From positions 1-64,000 of the forward strand of contig NZ_JNKR01000007.1 of NCBI RefSeq assembly GCF_000702905.1: a DNA stretch of 64,000 bases. Reading direction: 5' to 3'. Shown piece by piece: positions 27,145-35,437 of this stretch (position 1 is its first letter; every line of letters starts with the position of its first letter). Made by a program: the position numbers and the translations under genes. This DNA is from Mitsuokella jalaludinii DSM 13811 (GTDB lineage Bacteria; Bacillota; Negativicutes; Selenomonadales; Selenomonadaceae). Under the pieces are notes generated by a model, which saw only the letters and a list, made by a program, of their open reading frames with translations, searched no databases and was not told where the DNA came from.

Positions 27145-28245
27145 TCAATGATGGGGTAGGAAGGGCGCGAGGCGCGGGGCGAGGTATCGGGCGAGGCGGG
27201 CTGAGCCGGACTTCGTCGGGTGCGTGCCGTCGCCGACGAAGTCCCCGGGGGCGAGCAGCGGGCCGTCTGCGTTGAGTGCGATGTAGTGGGCCGGGATGCC
27301 TTCTCGCTGTGCGCGCTGGCAGGCCTCCTCAATCCAGAGGCCCGCGAGCGGCGAGACAGCGGCGGGCAGCGGCTCGAGGCAGATGATGGGTGCCTCTGGG
27401 TTCATCGCATGGACCTGGCGGATGAGGCTCGTCCAGGCCTGCACGTATTCCTCGTGATAGGGGCGGCGCTTCTTGTCGCTGAAGTCGTTCGTGCCGAGTG
27501 CGAGGATGACGGCGGAGACGGGCAGCTTCTCACTCTGCCAGATGGTGTTGCCGGGCGTCTTGTGCGCGCCGTAGAGGGTCCAGCGGTAGCGCTCCTCGGT
27601 GTGGAGGCCGCGGTCAGGCCAGGGGGTGCCCCAGTTGTGGACGACGCCTTCGCCCGACTTGGCGACGACGCTGTAGTCGGCGCCGAGCAGGCGCGCGAGC
27701 TGCGGCGCAAACGCCATTGAGCCGTCCTCGATGGCAGCGTCGTTGTGGCCATGCTTTATGCCGTCGTTGCGGAAGCCCGCCGTGATGGAGTCGCCGACGA
27801 ATTCCAGGCGCAGGCGCTCTGCCTGTCTTGCGGGAGCTTCGAGTGAGTCAGCCTCGAGTCCGCGGAAGTGACTGATGCCGTACGAGCCCTCCGTCGCGCG
27901 CTCGAGCCTGAGCGTGTGGCGGCCATTGGTCAGGCCCTCGGCGAGCACGGTCGGACCGTCTGCTGCGGCGCGCACTTTGCGCGAAGGGCCGCCGTCAATG
28001 GAGACGAGCCAGCGGTTCTCGTGGTCTTGGAGATCGGCGGCAATGCGCGTGCCCGTGAAATCCGTCTCAAGGTAGACGGCCCCCTGCGCGGCTTCATAGC
28101 AGCCGCCGTTCTCCTGCCAGCGCCCCTCATAGTGGATGGCGGGGGCTGTGGCGGGGAAGGAGGCGGCAAGGGCGGTGCCCGGCAGGCAGGCGAGGGCGAG
28201 GCTCACGGTGAGCAGCTTCTGTCGTATTGTTTTCTTTCCATTCAT
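27145..28245 (-). CDS. Exported SGNH esterase, CE2-like (jelly-roll plus GDSL)
   Basis: About 366 residues: a signal peptide (KKTIRQKLL, then VSLALACLPGTALAA), an N-terminal beta-sandwich region (about 30-150) and a C-terminal SGNH hydrolase domain with block I EFVGDSITAGF, block III LGTNDFSD and block V GDGTHPT. This two-domain order is that of carbohydrate esterase family 2, which removes O-acetyl groups from polysaccharides. The start is uncertain: in-frame ATGs at 28245, 28251 and 28269 all lack a good ribosome-binding site, and two near-copies of ACTCAAATGAGAAT lie there. The product is exported, so it may act on envelope or dietary glycans. It is divergent from an O-acyltransferase gene. 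Confidence 0.85.
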   Translation of the reverse strand: MNGKKTIRQKLLTVSLALACLPGTALAASFPATAPAIHYEGRWQENGGCYEAAQGAVYLETDFTGTRIAADLQDHENRWLVSIDGGPSRKVRAAADGPTVLAEGLTNGRHTLRLERATEGSYGISHFRGLEADSLEAPARQAERLRLEFVGDSITAGFRNDGIKHGHNDAAIEDGSMAFAPQLARLLGADYSVVAKSGEGVVHNWGTPWPDRGLHTEERYRWTLYGAHKTPGNTIWQSEKLPVSAVILALGTNDFSDKKRRPYHEEYVQAWTSLIRQVHAMNPEAPIICLEPLPAAVSPLAGLWIEEACQRAQREGIPAHYIALNADGPLLAPGDFVGDGTHPTKSGSARLARYLAPRLAPFLPHH

Positions 28246-28416
28246 TCTCATTTGAGTTATTCTCATTCGAGTCGTTTGAGTCGTGTGTGCAGTCAAATCG
28301 GTTCCATCCTTTCTCCATGCATCTCTTTCTATCGGTTTTCGCTTTTGGGCTTGTTTTTTCCTTCTCTGCACTCTATATTATTAGTTATACATATCATGGT
28401 TTAGGAGTTGATCATT

Positions 28417-30258
28417 TTGTCGTTATTTGGACGTGAAGCGGCGGGCAGGCGGCACATCGACGGGCTCGATGTGCTGCGCACGCTGGCGATTGTCGGCGTC
28501 ACGCTCTTCCACATGTTCCCCGAGCGGCTGCCGGGCGGCTATCTCGGCGTTTCCCTCTTCTTCGTGCTCACGGGCTTTTTGCTCGCCTACACGAGCAAGC
28601 GCAGTTGGCTCGAGCACCGCTTCCGCGTGAAGGCGTACTACTGGAAGCGCATCAAGCGCATCTACCCATCGCTCTTCATCGTGCTGCTGACGACGATCGG
28701 CGTCTTTTCCTTCGTGCTGCCGAAGGCCGTCGCGGCCATCCGGCCGGAGTTCCTCTCGATCGTCCTCGGCTACAACAACTGGTGGCAGATCGCGCAGAAT
28801 GCCGACTACTTCACGCGCCTGACGAATGCCTCGCCGTTCACGCACCTCTGGTTCATGGGCATCGAGATGCAGTACTACCTCGTCTGGCCGCTGCTCTTCG
28901 CGCTCTACGCCTTTCTCGACATCCTCGCCGGGCGCCGCGCAGGCCTCGTGGTACTCGCCTTGCTCGCGCTCGGCTCGGCGGCCGTCATGCCGATGATGTA
29001 CGAGCCGGACATGGATGTCACGCGCCTCTACTACGGCACGGACACGCGCGTCTACGCGCTGCTCTTCGGCGCCGTGCTCGGCCTCTGGTGGGTCGACCAC
29101 CCGCGTGCGCGCCTCGGCAAATACAGGATGCTGCTCGGCTATCTCGCCTGGCCCGTACTCGTCGGCGTATCGATTGCCGCCTACTTCCTCTTTGACGGCC
29201 AGTCTGCCTACGTCTACGAGTGGGGCATGCTCGCGATGACTGCGCTCTTCTGTGTGCTCCTGCTGCTGACGGCCGACGACCGCTTCTTCGTCGGCGCCGC
29301 GCTCGAGAGCCCGAAGCTTCGCTGGCTCGGCTGGCTCGGCAAGCGCAGCTTTGGCATCTACCTCTGGCAGTACCCGGTCATCTACCTCTTCGCCAAGCTC
29401 GGCTGGACGCAGCTGCCGTACTACGCGGCGCTCGAGATCGCAGCCATCCTCGTCTTGACCATCTGGTCGGACGCACTCGCGCATGTCATCACGAGCCGCC
29501 GCCTGCCGGCCATCCGCGGCCGCCACATCGTCACGGCCTGCATCTTCCTGACGGCCTTCACGCTGCCGGGCCTCGCGCTCATGGGCTTCGGCGGCCACGC
29601 GATTGCCGTCTCGGCCGACCAGAAGGTCAGCGACACGGGTGAGCTGCAGGAGAGGCTCGCCGCCAATGCCGCGGAGCAGCAGGCGGCCAATGACCAGGCG
29701 GCAGCAGAGGCCGCCGAGCAGAAGGCAGCGGAGGATGAAGCCGCGGTCGACCTCTCGGGCGTCGCCTGTATCGGCGACTCCGTCATGCTCGGCTCTTCGG
29801 GCGAGCTTCGCAAGGTGCTGCCGGGCTGCATCATCGATGCGGAAGTCTCGCGCTACGTCGGCGGCGGCCTCGACGCGGCGAAAGAGATGGCGGCGCAGGG
29901 ACGCCTCGGCAAGAACGTCGTCATCGCGCTCGGCACGAACGGCCCGATTGCCGGCTACGAGAAGTACGAGGTCCAGACGCGCGCGCTCCTCGAGTATCTC
30001 GGTCCCGACCGCCACATCTTCTGGGTCAATGTCTACTGCCCGGAGCTCTCGTGGCAGCAGACGAACAACGACTACCTCGCGAATATGGCCAAAGACCATC
30101 CGAACGTGACGATCGTCGACTGGTACGGCCTCGTTTCCAAGCATCCGGAATGGCTCGGCGGCGACGGCATCCACCCGAACGACGAGGGCACGGCCGCTTA
30201 TGCCAAGCTCATCCATGACACGATGGCAGAGACGCTCGCGCATCCCGCGGCCGACTGA
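28417..30258 (+). CDS. OatA-like membrane O-acyltransferase with SGNH domain
   Basis: About 613 residues. The N-terminal half is an acyltransferase-3 domain with roughly ten membrane helices and the RTLAIVGVTLFHMFPE motif carrying the conserved His. After an Ala/Glu-rich coiled linker (about 405-445) comes an extracytoplasmic SGNH domain with IGDSVMLG, ALGTNGPI and GDGIHPN. This is the layout of OatA peptidoglycan O-acetyltransferases, which acetylate MurNAc and resist lysozyme; other cell-surface glycans are possible. TTG 28417 is favoured because GGAG lies 9 nt upstream; TTG 28408 touches that site. Confidence 0.87.
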   Translation: MSLFGREAAGRRHIDGLDVLRTLAIVGVTLFHMFPERLPGGYLGVSLFFVLTGFLLAYTSKRSWLEHRFRVKAYYWKRIKRIYPSLFIVLLTTIGVFSFVLPKAVAAIRPEFLSIVLGYNNWWQIAQNADYFTRLTNASPFTHLWFMGIEMQYYLVWPLLFALYAFLDILAGRRAGLVVLALLALGSAAVMPMMYEPDMDVTRLYYGTDTRVYALLFGAVLGLWWVDHPRARLGKYRMLLGYLAWPVLVGVSIAAYFLFDGQSAYVYEWGMLAMTALFCVLLLLTADDRFFVGAALESPKLRWLGWLGKRSFGIYLWQYPVIYLFAKLGWTQLPYYAALEIAAILVLTIWSDALAHVITSRRLPAIRGRHIVTACIFLTAFTLPGLALMGFGGHAIAVSADQKVSDTGELQERLAANAAEQQAANDQAAAEAAEQKAAEDEAAVDLSGVACIGDSVMLGSSGELRKVLPGCIIDAEVSRYVGGGLDAAKEMAAQGRLGKNVVIALGTNGPIAGYEKYEVQTRALLEYLGPDRHIFWVNVYCPELSWQQTNNDYLANMAKDHPNVTIVDWYGLVSKHPEWLGGDGIHPNDEGTAAYAKLIHDTMAETLAHPAAD

Positions 30259-30346
30259 TGACGCTTCCATGGATTTTCTATCGTTTTCCGTTACTTTTCA
30301 GAATGCCCGCTTATACTGGTATCCAGATTGAAAAGGAGTGATAATC

Positions 30347-30961
30347 ATGCTGATGCTTGTTCTCGTCTTAGGGCTCAACCTCGTCATCAGTTTCCTCAAC
30401 GCCCGCAACGTCGGGCGCGTCTGGGCGGAGTCGAAGGCCGTCGGCGGCTGGATCCGCCTGCTGGCCTGGTGCGGCGCCATCCAGTCGGCTGCCGGCTTCA
30501 CCTTCGTCTACGCGGTCGTCGTCGGCTACATCGCCGTGAGCACGGGCTACCTGCCGCCCGCGATGCTCGGCGTCATGATGAACCTCATCTACATCATGAT
30601 CATCGTGCCGCTCATCGGCTCGGGCATCTTCATCACGATCCAGTCGTGGATCGCCTTCGCGCGCGACAAGTCGCTCTCGAACCTCGGCGTTGCCGGCTGG
30701 AACACGTTCGCGCAGGCCTACAACACCTACAACGCGATCCAGAGCTTCGGCCCGGCGCTCGACAGCGTGCAGCAGGGGCTCGGCGGCCTGTTCTCGGATG
30801 ACGGCGACAGCGACAACTCAACGGCGCGCGTCATCCTGCTTGTCGCCATCGTCCTGCTCGCCGGCGTGCTGACGACGTCCGTCATCGTGCGCCGCTACGA
30901 GGCGAGCCTGCCCGTGTCGGAGGATATCCGCCGCGGCACGCGCGACCTCGAGTACCGCTGA
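30347..30961 (+). CDS. Multi-pass membrane protein of unknown function
   Basis: A 204-residue protein with hydrophobic segments near residues 1-15, 43-65, 75-98 and 165-185, and a polar region with DDGDSDNS before the last one. A Gly/Gln/Asn-rich stretch (NTFAQAYNTYNAIQSFGPAL) lies between segments three and four. I do not recognise the family. ATG 30347 has AAGGAG 8 nt upstream; GTG 30338 is inside that site. It stands between the acyltransferase and a smaller membrane protein, all on plus, with no terminators between, so a loose transcriptional link is possible. Confidence 0.75.
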   Translation: MLMLVLVLGLNLVISFLNARNVGRVWAESKAVGGWIRLLAWCGAIQSAAGFTFVYAVVVGYIAVSTGYLPPAMLGVMMNLIYIMIIVPLIGSGIFITIQSWIAFARDKSLSNLGVAGWNTFAQAYNTYNAIQSFGPALDSVQQGLGGLFSDDGDSDNSTARVILLVAIVLLAGVLTTSVIVRRYEASLPVSEDIRRGTRDLEYR

Positions 30962-31000
30962 CAACTGCAAAAAAATGTACCATCGAGGTTCTGAAATAAC

Positions 31001-31029
31001 TTGAATCTGACTCCAATCCCGAGTAGTAT
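31001..31029 (+). promoter_or_regulatory. Promoter candidate spanning one arm of an inverted repeat
   Basis: TTGAAT (31001-31006) and TAGTAT (31024-31029) are 17 bp apart. A perfect 10-bp inverted repeat (GACTCCAATC 31009-31018, GATTGGAGTC 31048-31057) places one arm in the promoter spacer and the other over the ribosome-binding site of the next gene. Confidence 0.5.
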
Positions 31030-31063
31030 AAAAGCAAGAATACACGAGATTGGAGTCTTTACT

Positions 31064-31309
31064 TTGCGTAAACCGTATCAGAACAATAAGCCGGACAGAA
31101 CGAAAATGGAGCGGGAGGGGCAGGAGAGCTGGCTCTCTGCAGCGGTCAAACCGATGGACGGCGTGATCGCCATCGCAGCGATCTGCATCTTCTCGGTGAT
31201 GGACTTCTCGAAGATGGAGACGGTCGACTGGATCTTTACGGTGACGTTCGCCATCTGGTTCGTGCTGACCATCGTCCGCTGCTGCATCTACTACCGCAAG
31301 TCGCGTTGA
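31064..31309 (+). CDS. Small membrane protein (81 residues) of unknown function
   Basis: A short protein with a charged N-terminus (KPYQNNKPDRTKMEREGQ), two predicted membrane helices (about 32-45 and 54-70) and the basic end YYRKSR. I do not recognise a family. The start is taken as TTG 31064, 10 nt after GGAG (31052-31055 within GATTGGAGTC); the open frame continues upstream to 31001, but that is within the promoter candidate. The ribosome-binding site lies in one arm of the inverted repeat noted at the promoter. The HAD gene follows closely. Confidence 0.6.
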   Translation: MRKPYQNNKPDRTKMEREGQESWLSAAVKPMDGVIAIAAICIFSVMDFSKMETVDWIFTVTFAIWFVLTIVRCCIYYRKSR

Positions 31310-31341
31310 ATACCGGTCAATCGGTCTATGGGGGAATGCCT

Positions 31342-32145
31342 GTGAAACAAGAGAGAAAAGCCGTCTTCTTCGACATCGACGGCACATTGATCAACATCAT
31401 GGAAGGGCAGACGCAGATCGCGCCGCCCGTCAAAGAGGCCATCCGCGCACTGCGCGCGGCAGGCCACTGCACGTTCATCGCGAGCGGCAGGCCGTATGCC
31501 TACCTCGACCCGGAGCTCGTGCAGCAGGACCTGTTCGACGGCTACGTGCTCATGAACGGCGCCGTCGTGCTGCTCGGCGACAAGACCATCTACAAGAAGA
31601 TGCTGCCGCAGGCGACGGTCGAAGAGATCGCGCACCTTGCAGAAGCACACGGCGTCGAGTACATCCTCGAGGGGCCGCATAGCGTCTACCTCAAGCCGGA
31701 GTACAAGCTGACGGAGGCGTTCTACCGCAGCATCGAGGTCGATGTCACGCAGTTCGTGCGCGACTACGACCTCGAGAAGGTGCCTGTCGCGAAGATGGAA
31801 TTCGCCTCGGAGGACCCGGGCGGCCACGGCCTCTTTGCGAAGCTGCTTTCCTGGCCGGGGCTCGCGGGCCTCATGGACCCGTACCACAAGAAGAACATGG
31901 AGCTCTACGCGGCAGACGTCACGAAGGGCTCGGGCATCCTGCACGCGCTCTCGTATCTCGGCATCCCCGTCTCGAGGAGCTTCGCCTTCGGCGACGGGCT
32001 CAATGACATCGAGATGATGCAGACGGTCGGCACGAGCCTCGTCATGGACAATGCGCGGCCGCAGCTCAAGGCGCTGGCCGACCACATCGTGCCGTCCGTC
32101 GACGAGGACGGCGTGGCTGCGGGCATCGCAGAGTACCTGCTCTGA
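31342..32145 (+). CDS. Cof-type HAD-superfamily phosphatase
   Basis: About 267 residues. Motif I FFDIDGTLI near the start gives the nucleophile and acid/base aspartates. Motif II is in FIASGRP, and motif III/IV is KGSGILHALSYLG followed by FGDGLNDIEMM. A large cap between motifs II and III (about 75-180) is of the C2B/Cof type. Such enzymes dephosphorylate sugar phosphates, FMN or PLP; the substrate here is unknown. GTG 31342 is preferred because GGGGGA ends 6 nt upstream; ATG 31336 abuts the site. Confidence 0.88.
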   Translation: MKQERKAVFFDIDGTLINIMEGQTQIAPPVKEAIRALRAAGHCTFIASGRPYAYLDPELVQQDLFDGYVLMNGAVVLLGDKTIYKKMLPQATVEEIAHLAEAHGVEYILEGPHSVYLKPEYKLTEAFYRSIEVDVTQFVRDYDLEKVPVAKMEFASEDPGGHGLFAKLLSWPGLAGLMDPYHKKNMELYAADVTKGSGILHALSYLGIPVSRSFAFGDGLNDIEMMQTVGTSLVMDNARPQLKALADHIVPSVDEDGVAAGIAEYLL

Positions 32146-32203
32146 GGCAGGCGCAGATATGCAGATATAAAGATAGGAATTGATTGTATCAGGGGGAAAA
32201 AAC

Positions 32204-33220
32204 GTGAGAAAGAAAATCGGTATGATACTCGGCATCGTCATGCTGGCCATCGCCGTGCTGACGGGCTGCGGCGGCAGCCAGGGCACGAGTTCTTCGAGTG
32301 CCTCTTCGGGCGCTGCAAAGTCCTCGGCGACGGCCACGGCCGGCAAGGATGTCACGATCAAGATGCTCAACGTCGGCCAGGGTGACTCCATCCTCATCCA
32401 GACGGCGGAGCAGACGGTGCTCATCGACACGAGCGATGTCGACGAGCGCGACAAGTTCAAGCGCGAGCTCGACAAGGCGGGCGTCAAGAAGATCGACAAG
32501 GTCATCCTGACGCATCCGCATGCCGACCACATCGGCGGCATGGACGTCCTCCTCAAGGACTACCAAGTCGGCACGGTCTACGACAACGGCATGCCGTCGA
32601 CGTCGAAGCTCTACATCGGCTACATGAAGCAGCTCAAGGCGAAAGGCATCAAGCACCAGGCGCTCAAGGCCGGCGATGTGCTCGACTTCGGCGGCGGCGT
32701 CTCGTTCAAGGTCTTCTACCCGACGAAGGAACTCGTCGAGAAGGGCACGCAGAAGGGCTACAAGCACGACCCGAACAATGAGTCCGTCGTCGGTAGGCTC
32801 GTCTACGGCGACTTCTCGATGCTCTTCACGGGCGATGCCGAGCAGCCGGTCGAGGAGCAGCTCCTGAAGGCGGATGCCAAGGACCTCAAGAGCACCATCC
32901 TCAAGAGCCCGCATCACGGCAGCAGCACGGGCTCGTCCGTGCCGTACCTCAAGGCCGTCTGGCCGGAGGCGGTATTGATTTCGTGCGGCCAGGGCAATGA
33001 TTACGGCCACCCGCACACGGATGTGCTCGCGCGCTACCTCGGCCAGAGCACCTACAAGGACCGCCGCGACGGCTCGCAGAAGAAGACGAAGCTCGTCAAG
33101 AACGACAAGGGCGAAGTCTACAAGGGCAAGGTCTATGAGACCGACAAGAACGGCACGATCACCATCACGACGGATGGCAAGGACTACAGCATCAAGGCAG
33201 AGGAGGGGAAGGCACAATGA
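32204..33220 (+). CDS. ComEC-like metallo-beta-lactamase-fold lipoprotein
   Basis: A 338-residue predicted lipoprotein: basic start, hydrophobic helix and lipobox VLTGC near residue 20, then a Ser/Ala-rich linker. The globular part is the metallo-hydrolase domain of ComEC type: MLNVGQGDSILIQ, metal motif THPHADHIGG, then FTGDAE, SPHHGSS and DYGHPHTD. In ComEC this domain is a nuclease-like module fused to the DNA channel; here it is free and surface-anchored, as in many Firmicutes. Extracellular phosphodiesterase or nuclease activity is inference. GTG 32204 follows AGGGGGA. The stop overlaps the next start (ATGA). Confidence 0.88.
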   Translation: MRKKIGMILGIVMLAIAVLTGCGGSQGTSSSSASSGAAKSSATATAGKDVTIKMLNVGQGDSILIQTAEQTVLIDTSDVDERDKFKRELDKAGVKKIDKVILTHPHADHIGGMDVLLKDYQVGTVYDNGMPSTSKLYIGYMKQLKAKGIKHQALKAGDVLDFGGGVSFKVFYPTKELVEKGTQKGYKHDPNNESVVGRLVYGDFSMLFTGDAEQPVEEQLLKADAKDLKSTILKSPHHGSSTGSSVPYLKAVWPEAVLISCGQGNDYGHPHTDVLARYLGQSTYKDRRDGSQKKTKLVKNDKGEVYKGKVYETDKNGTITITTDGKDYSIKAEEGKAQ

Positions 33221-33420
33221 TCTCAGCCTATCTCGACCGCTTTGAGGGCGACCTCGCCGTGCTTCTGCTCGGCGAGGAGATGAAGAAAGTCAACTTCCCG
33301 AAGCGCTTCCTGCCAGAGGGCGTCGGCGAGGGCGATTACCTCAAGATCGACATCGCCTACGACAGGGAAGCGACGGAGAAGGCCGAGCAGGAAGCGCTCG
33401 ACCTCCTCAAAGACGATTAA
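33217..33420 (+). CDS. DUF3006-family small protein
   Basis: A 67-residue soluble protein beginning ISAYLDRFEGDLAVLLLG with PKRFLPEGVGEGDYLKI in the middle, the pattern of DUF3006. It overlaps the metallo-hydrolase gene by four bases. DUF3006 genes commonly sit next to ComEC-like hydrolases, so a functional partnership is likely, but its nature is unknown. The last codons lie at the start of a 10-bp tandem repeat. Confidence 0.85.
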   Translation: MISAYLDRFEGDLAVLLLGEEMKKVNFPKRFLPEGVGEGDYLKIDIAYDREATEKAEQEALDLLKDD

Positions 33421-33438
33421 AGACGATTAAAGACGATT
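33409..33438 (+). repeat. Three tandem copies of a 10-bp unit
   Basis: AAAGACGATT repeats three times exactly (33409-33418, 33419-33428, 33429-33438), spanning the DUF3006 stop codon. Slippage would leave the stop in the first unit intact. Confidence 0.95.
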
Positions 33439-33476
33439 GATAGATCAAGATGAGAATGAAGAAGGAGGAACTCTTT

Positions 33477-34547
33477 TTGTTCAGCAAGATATGCCGTGGA
33501 GCCGCCATGCTCTTGATGCTGCTCGCTTGTGCGGCGGCCATCCTGCCGCAGAATGGTGAGGCGGCAAGGCGCGAAGCGGTGCACAGACTCAATTACTTCC
33601 AGTCGTATGAGACGGAGGTCGACGGTCGCCAGGCCCTGCGCATCGAGGTCGGCATGGACCGGGACAATGTGACGTACGATGTCACGACGCGCCCCTACCT
33701 CGAGAAGCAGCTCATCATCGACCTCTCGAATACGGAGCCGGGCAAGCTCAAGCCGGACTACACGCTGCTCGCCAAGTACGCCAAGCACCTGCACATCCGT
33801 GAGCTCGAGGCGCGCCACACGCAGATCCGCATCGACTGCAAGAACCCTGTCGTCGACGGCAGCTACGCCGTGCACGCAGAGCCGGCGGACCGCAAGGCCA
33901 AGAAGCCGTACCGCCTCGTCATCGACATCTTCGCGACGGGCGGCACGGCGAGCTCCTCGCGCGTCGCGGGCGTCAGCGGCCACTCGGTCGTCATCGACCC
34001 GGGCCACGGCGGCAGCGATACGGGTGCCGTCGGCCCGACGGGCGTGACGGAAGCTTCCGTGACGCTCGCCGTCTCGAAGGACCTGCAGTCCATCCTCGAG
34101 AACTCGGGCGCACGCGTCACGATGACGCGCAACAAGGACGTCGACGTCTACGGCCCGAACGCATCGGACCGCCAGGAGCTCCAAGCGCGCGTCAACGTCG
34201 GCGAGTACACGCCGGGTGCGGAGCTCTTCGTCTCGATCCACTGCAACGCCTTCTCGAATCCGGCCTCGCACGGCATGGAGACGTATTACTACGCGGGCTC
34301 GCCGAGGGGCGAGCGCATCGCGACTCTGGTCAATGAGGAGCTCGAGAAGGCCGGCGGCCTCTTCAACCGCGGCGTCAAGACGGCGAACTTCTATGTCATC
34401 AAGCACTCGAGCATGCCGGCGACGCTCGCCGAGCTCGCCTTCATCACGAATGCGCACGAAGAGCAGCTGCTCAGCAATGCCCAGTACCAGATGAAGCTCG
34501 CCGAGGCCATCGCGCGCGCCATCGGCCGCTATTTCAGCGGCAACTGA
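33477..34547 (+). CDS. N-acetylmuramoyl-L-alanine amidase with AMIN domain
   Basis: About 356 residues: signal peptide (FSKICRG, then AMLLMLLACAAAILP), an AMIN-like beta domain (about 35-155) that targets such enzymes to septal peptidoglycan, and an amidase_3 zinc domain (about 170-355). The latter shows VVIDPGHGGSDTGA, SIHCNAFSN and LAELAFITNAHE, with the zinc His/Glu and catalytic Glu. It would cut the MurNAc-L-Ala bond during division. TTG 33477 is preferred because AAGGAGG lies 8 nt upstream and it gives a clean signal peptide; ATG 33450 precedes that ribosome-binding site. Confidence 0.92.
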   Translation: MFSKICRGAAMLLMLLACAAAILPQNGEAARREAVHRLNYFQSYETEVDGRQALRIEVGMDRDNVTYDVTTRPYLEKQLIIDLSNTEPGKLKPDYTLLAKYAKHLHIRELEARHTQIRIDCKNPVVDGSYAVHAEPADRKAKKPYRLVIDIFATGGTASSSRVAGVSGHSVVIDPGHGGSDTGAVGPTGVTEASVTLAVSKDLQSILENSGARVTMTRNKDVDVYGPNASDRQELQARVNVGEYTPGAELFVSIHCNAFSNPASHGMETYYYAGSPRGERIATLVNEELEKAGGLFNRGVKTANFYVIKHSSMPATLAELAFITNAHEEQLLSNAQYQMKLAEAIARAIGRYFSGN

Positions 34548-34659
34548 GGCAGGGAATCGCAGGGCGAATCTCGAATCTAGACGTGTAGAAGCAAGGATAT
34601 GCATGAAAACATGAATGACATGAAGCAGACGGAATAGACGGAACAGGAGATGAAGGATC

Positions 34660-35253
34660 ATGAAGAAATACGTCCGTTACGCAATGCTGGGGCTCGCGAT
34701 TTTCGCGCTCGCCCTTCTCGCCGGCTGCGGCTCAGAGACGGCTGGCAAGGGCACGGCAGACGGCAGCTCGTCATCTGCCATCCAGGCGGAGAGCGCACCG
34801 GCAGCCACGTCCTCGAGCCAGGGCGCCGAGAAGAAGCCGCAGAAGCTCACGATCAAGGTCTACTACCCCGATGAGCAGGGCATGAAGCTCATTGCCGACA
34901 AGCGCACGGTCACGCTCGACGGGCAGGAGAAGTACACGGCGGCGATGGAGTCGCTCCTCGAAGGCACGAAGGAGAAGGGCCAGACGAACATCATCCCGAA
35001 GCAGACCAAGCTCCGCAGTGTCAAGGTCGAGAACGGCACGGCGACGGTCGACTTCACGGGCGACCTGCGCAAGGACTTCGTCGGCGGCTCGACGGGCGAG
35101 ACGATGCTCGTCGGCTCCGTCGTCGACACCTTGACGGAATTCCCGGAGGTCAAGAAGGTCCAGATCCTCATCGACGGCAAGAAAGTCGAATCGCTCAGCG
35201 GCCACATGGACCTCTCGCAGCCGATGGGACGCATGGCAGACCTCCTGAAGTGA
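34660..35253 (+). CDS. GerMN-domain lipoprotein
   Basis: A 197-residue lipoprotein with lipobox LLAGC (Cys near 23), a Ser/Ala-rich linker and one GerMN domain (about 62-190: KVYYPDEQGMKLIADKR, then VSVVDTLTEFP and VQILIDGKKV segments). GerMN proteins are associated with peptidoglycan-acting enzymes in sporulating and non-sporulating Firmicutes, and here it follows an amidase, which fits a partnership in wall remodelling. ATG 34660 is preceded by AAGGATC. A hairpin terminator follows. Confidence 0.88.
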   Translation: MKKYVRYAMLGLAIFALALLAGCGSETAGKGTADGSSSSAIQAESAPAATSSSQGAEKKPQKLTIKVYYPDEQGMKLIADKRTVTLDGQEKYTAAMESLLEGTKEKGQTNIIPKQTKLRSVKVENGTATVDFTGDLRKDFVGGSTGETMLVGSVVDTLTEFPEVKKVQILIDGKKVESLSGHMDLSQPMGRMADLLK

Positions 35254-35305
35254 TTCGGGGCTTCTCCGTGCCAGACAACTTGATATTTTGACTTTTTGGT
35301 CCAGC

Positions 35306-35339
35306 AATGCGCAGAAATCCTTGTATTCCTGCGCATTTT
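35306..35339 (+). terminator. Intrinsic terminator before tig
   Basis: AATGCGCAG (35306-35314) pairs with CTGCGCATT (35329-35337), ending in TTTT. Its loop and right arm overlap the tig promoter. Confidence 0.8.
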
Positions 35340-35349
35340 ATGTTATGAT
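35321..35349 (+). promoter_or_regulatory. Promoter candidate for tig-clpP-clpX
   Basis: TTGTAT (35321-35326) and TATGAT (35344-35349) are 17 bp apart, about 90 bp before tig. The -35 box lies in the loop of the preceding terminator. Confidence 0.65.
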
Positions 35350-35437
35350 AAAATCCATATGGCATGTTTTTGAGGCTGACAAGCCGGAACTGGCCAATCA
35401 TGATGCAATAAGATGATACAGGAGGTCATTTCACACA

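Noticed and set aside
33409..33438. Triple 10-bp repeat as a phase-variation switch for DUF3006
   Set aside because: The in-frame TAA arises within the first unit, so changes in copy number would not alter the protein.
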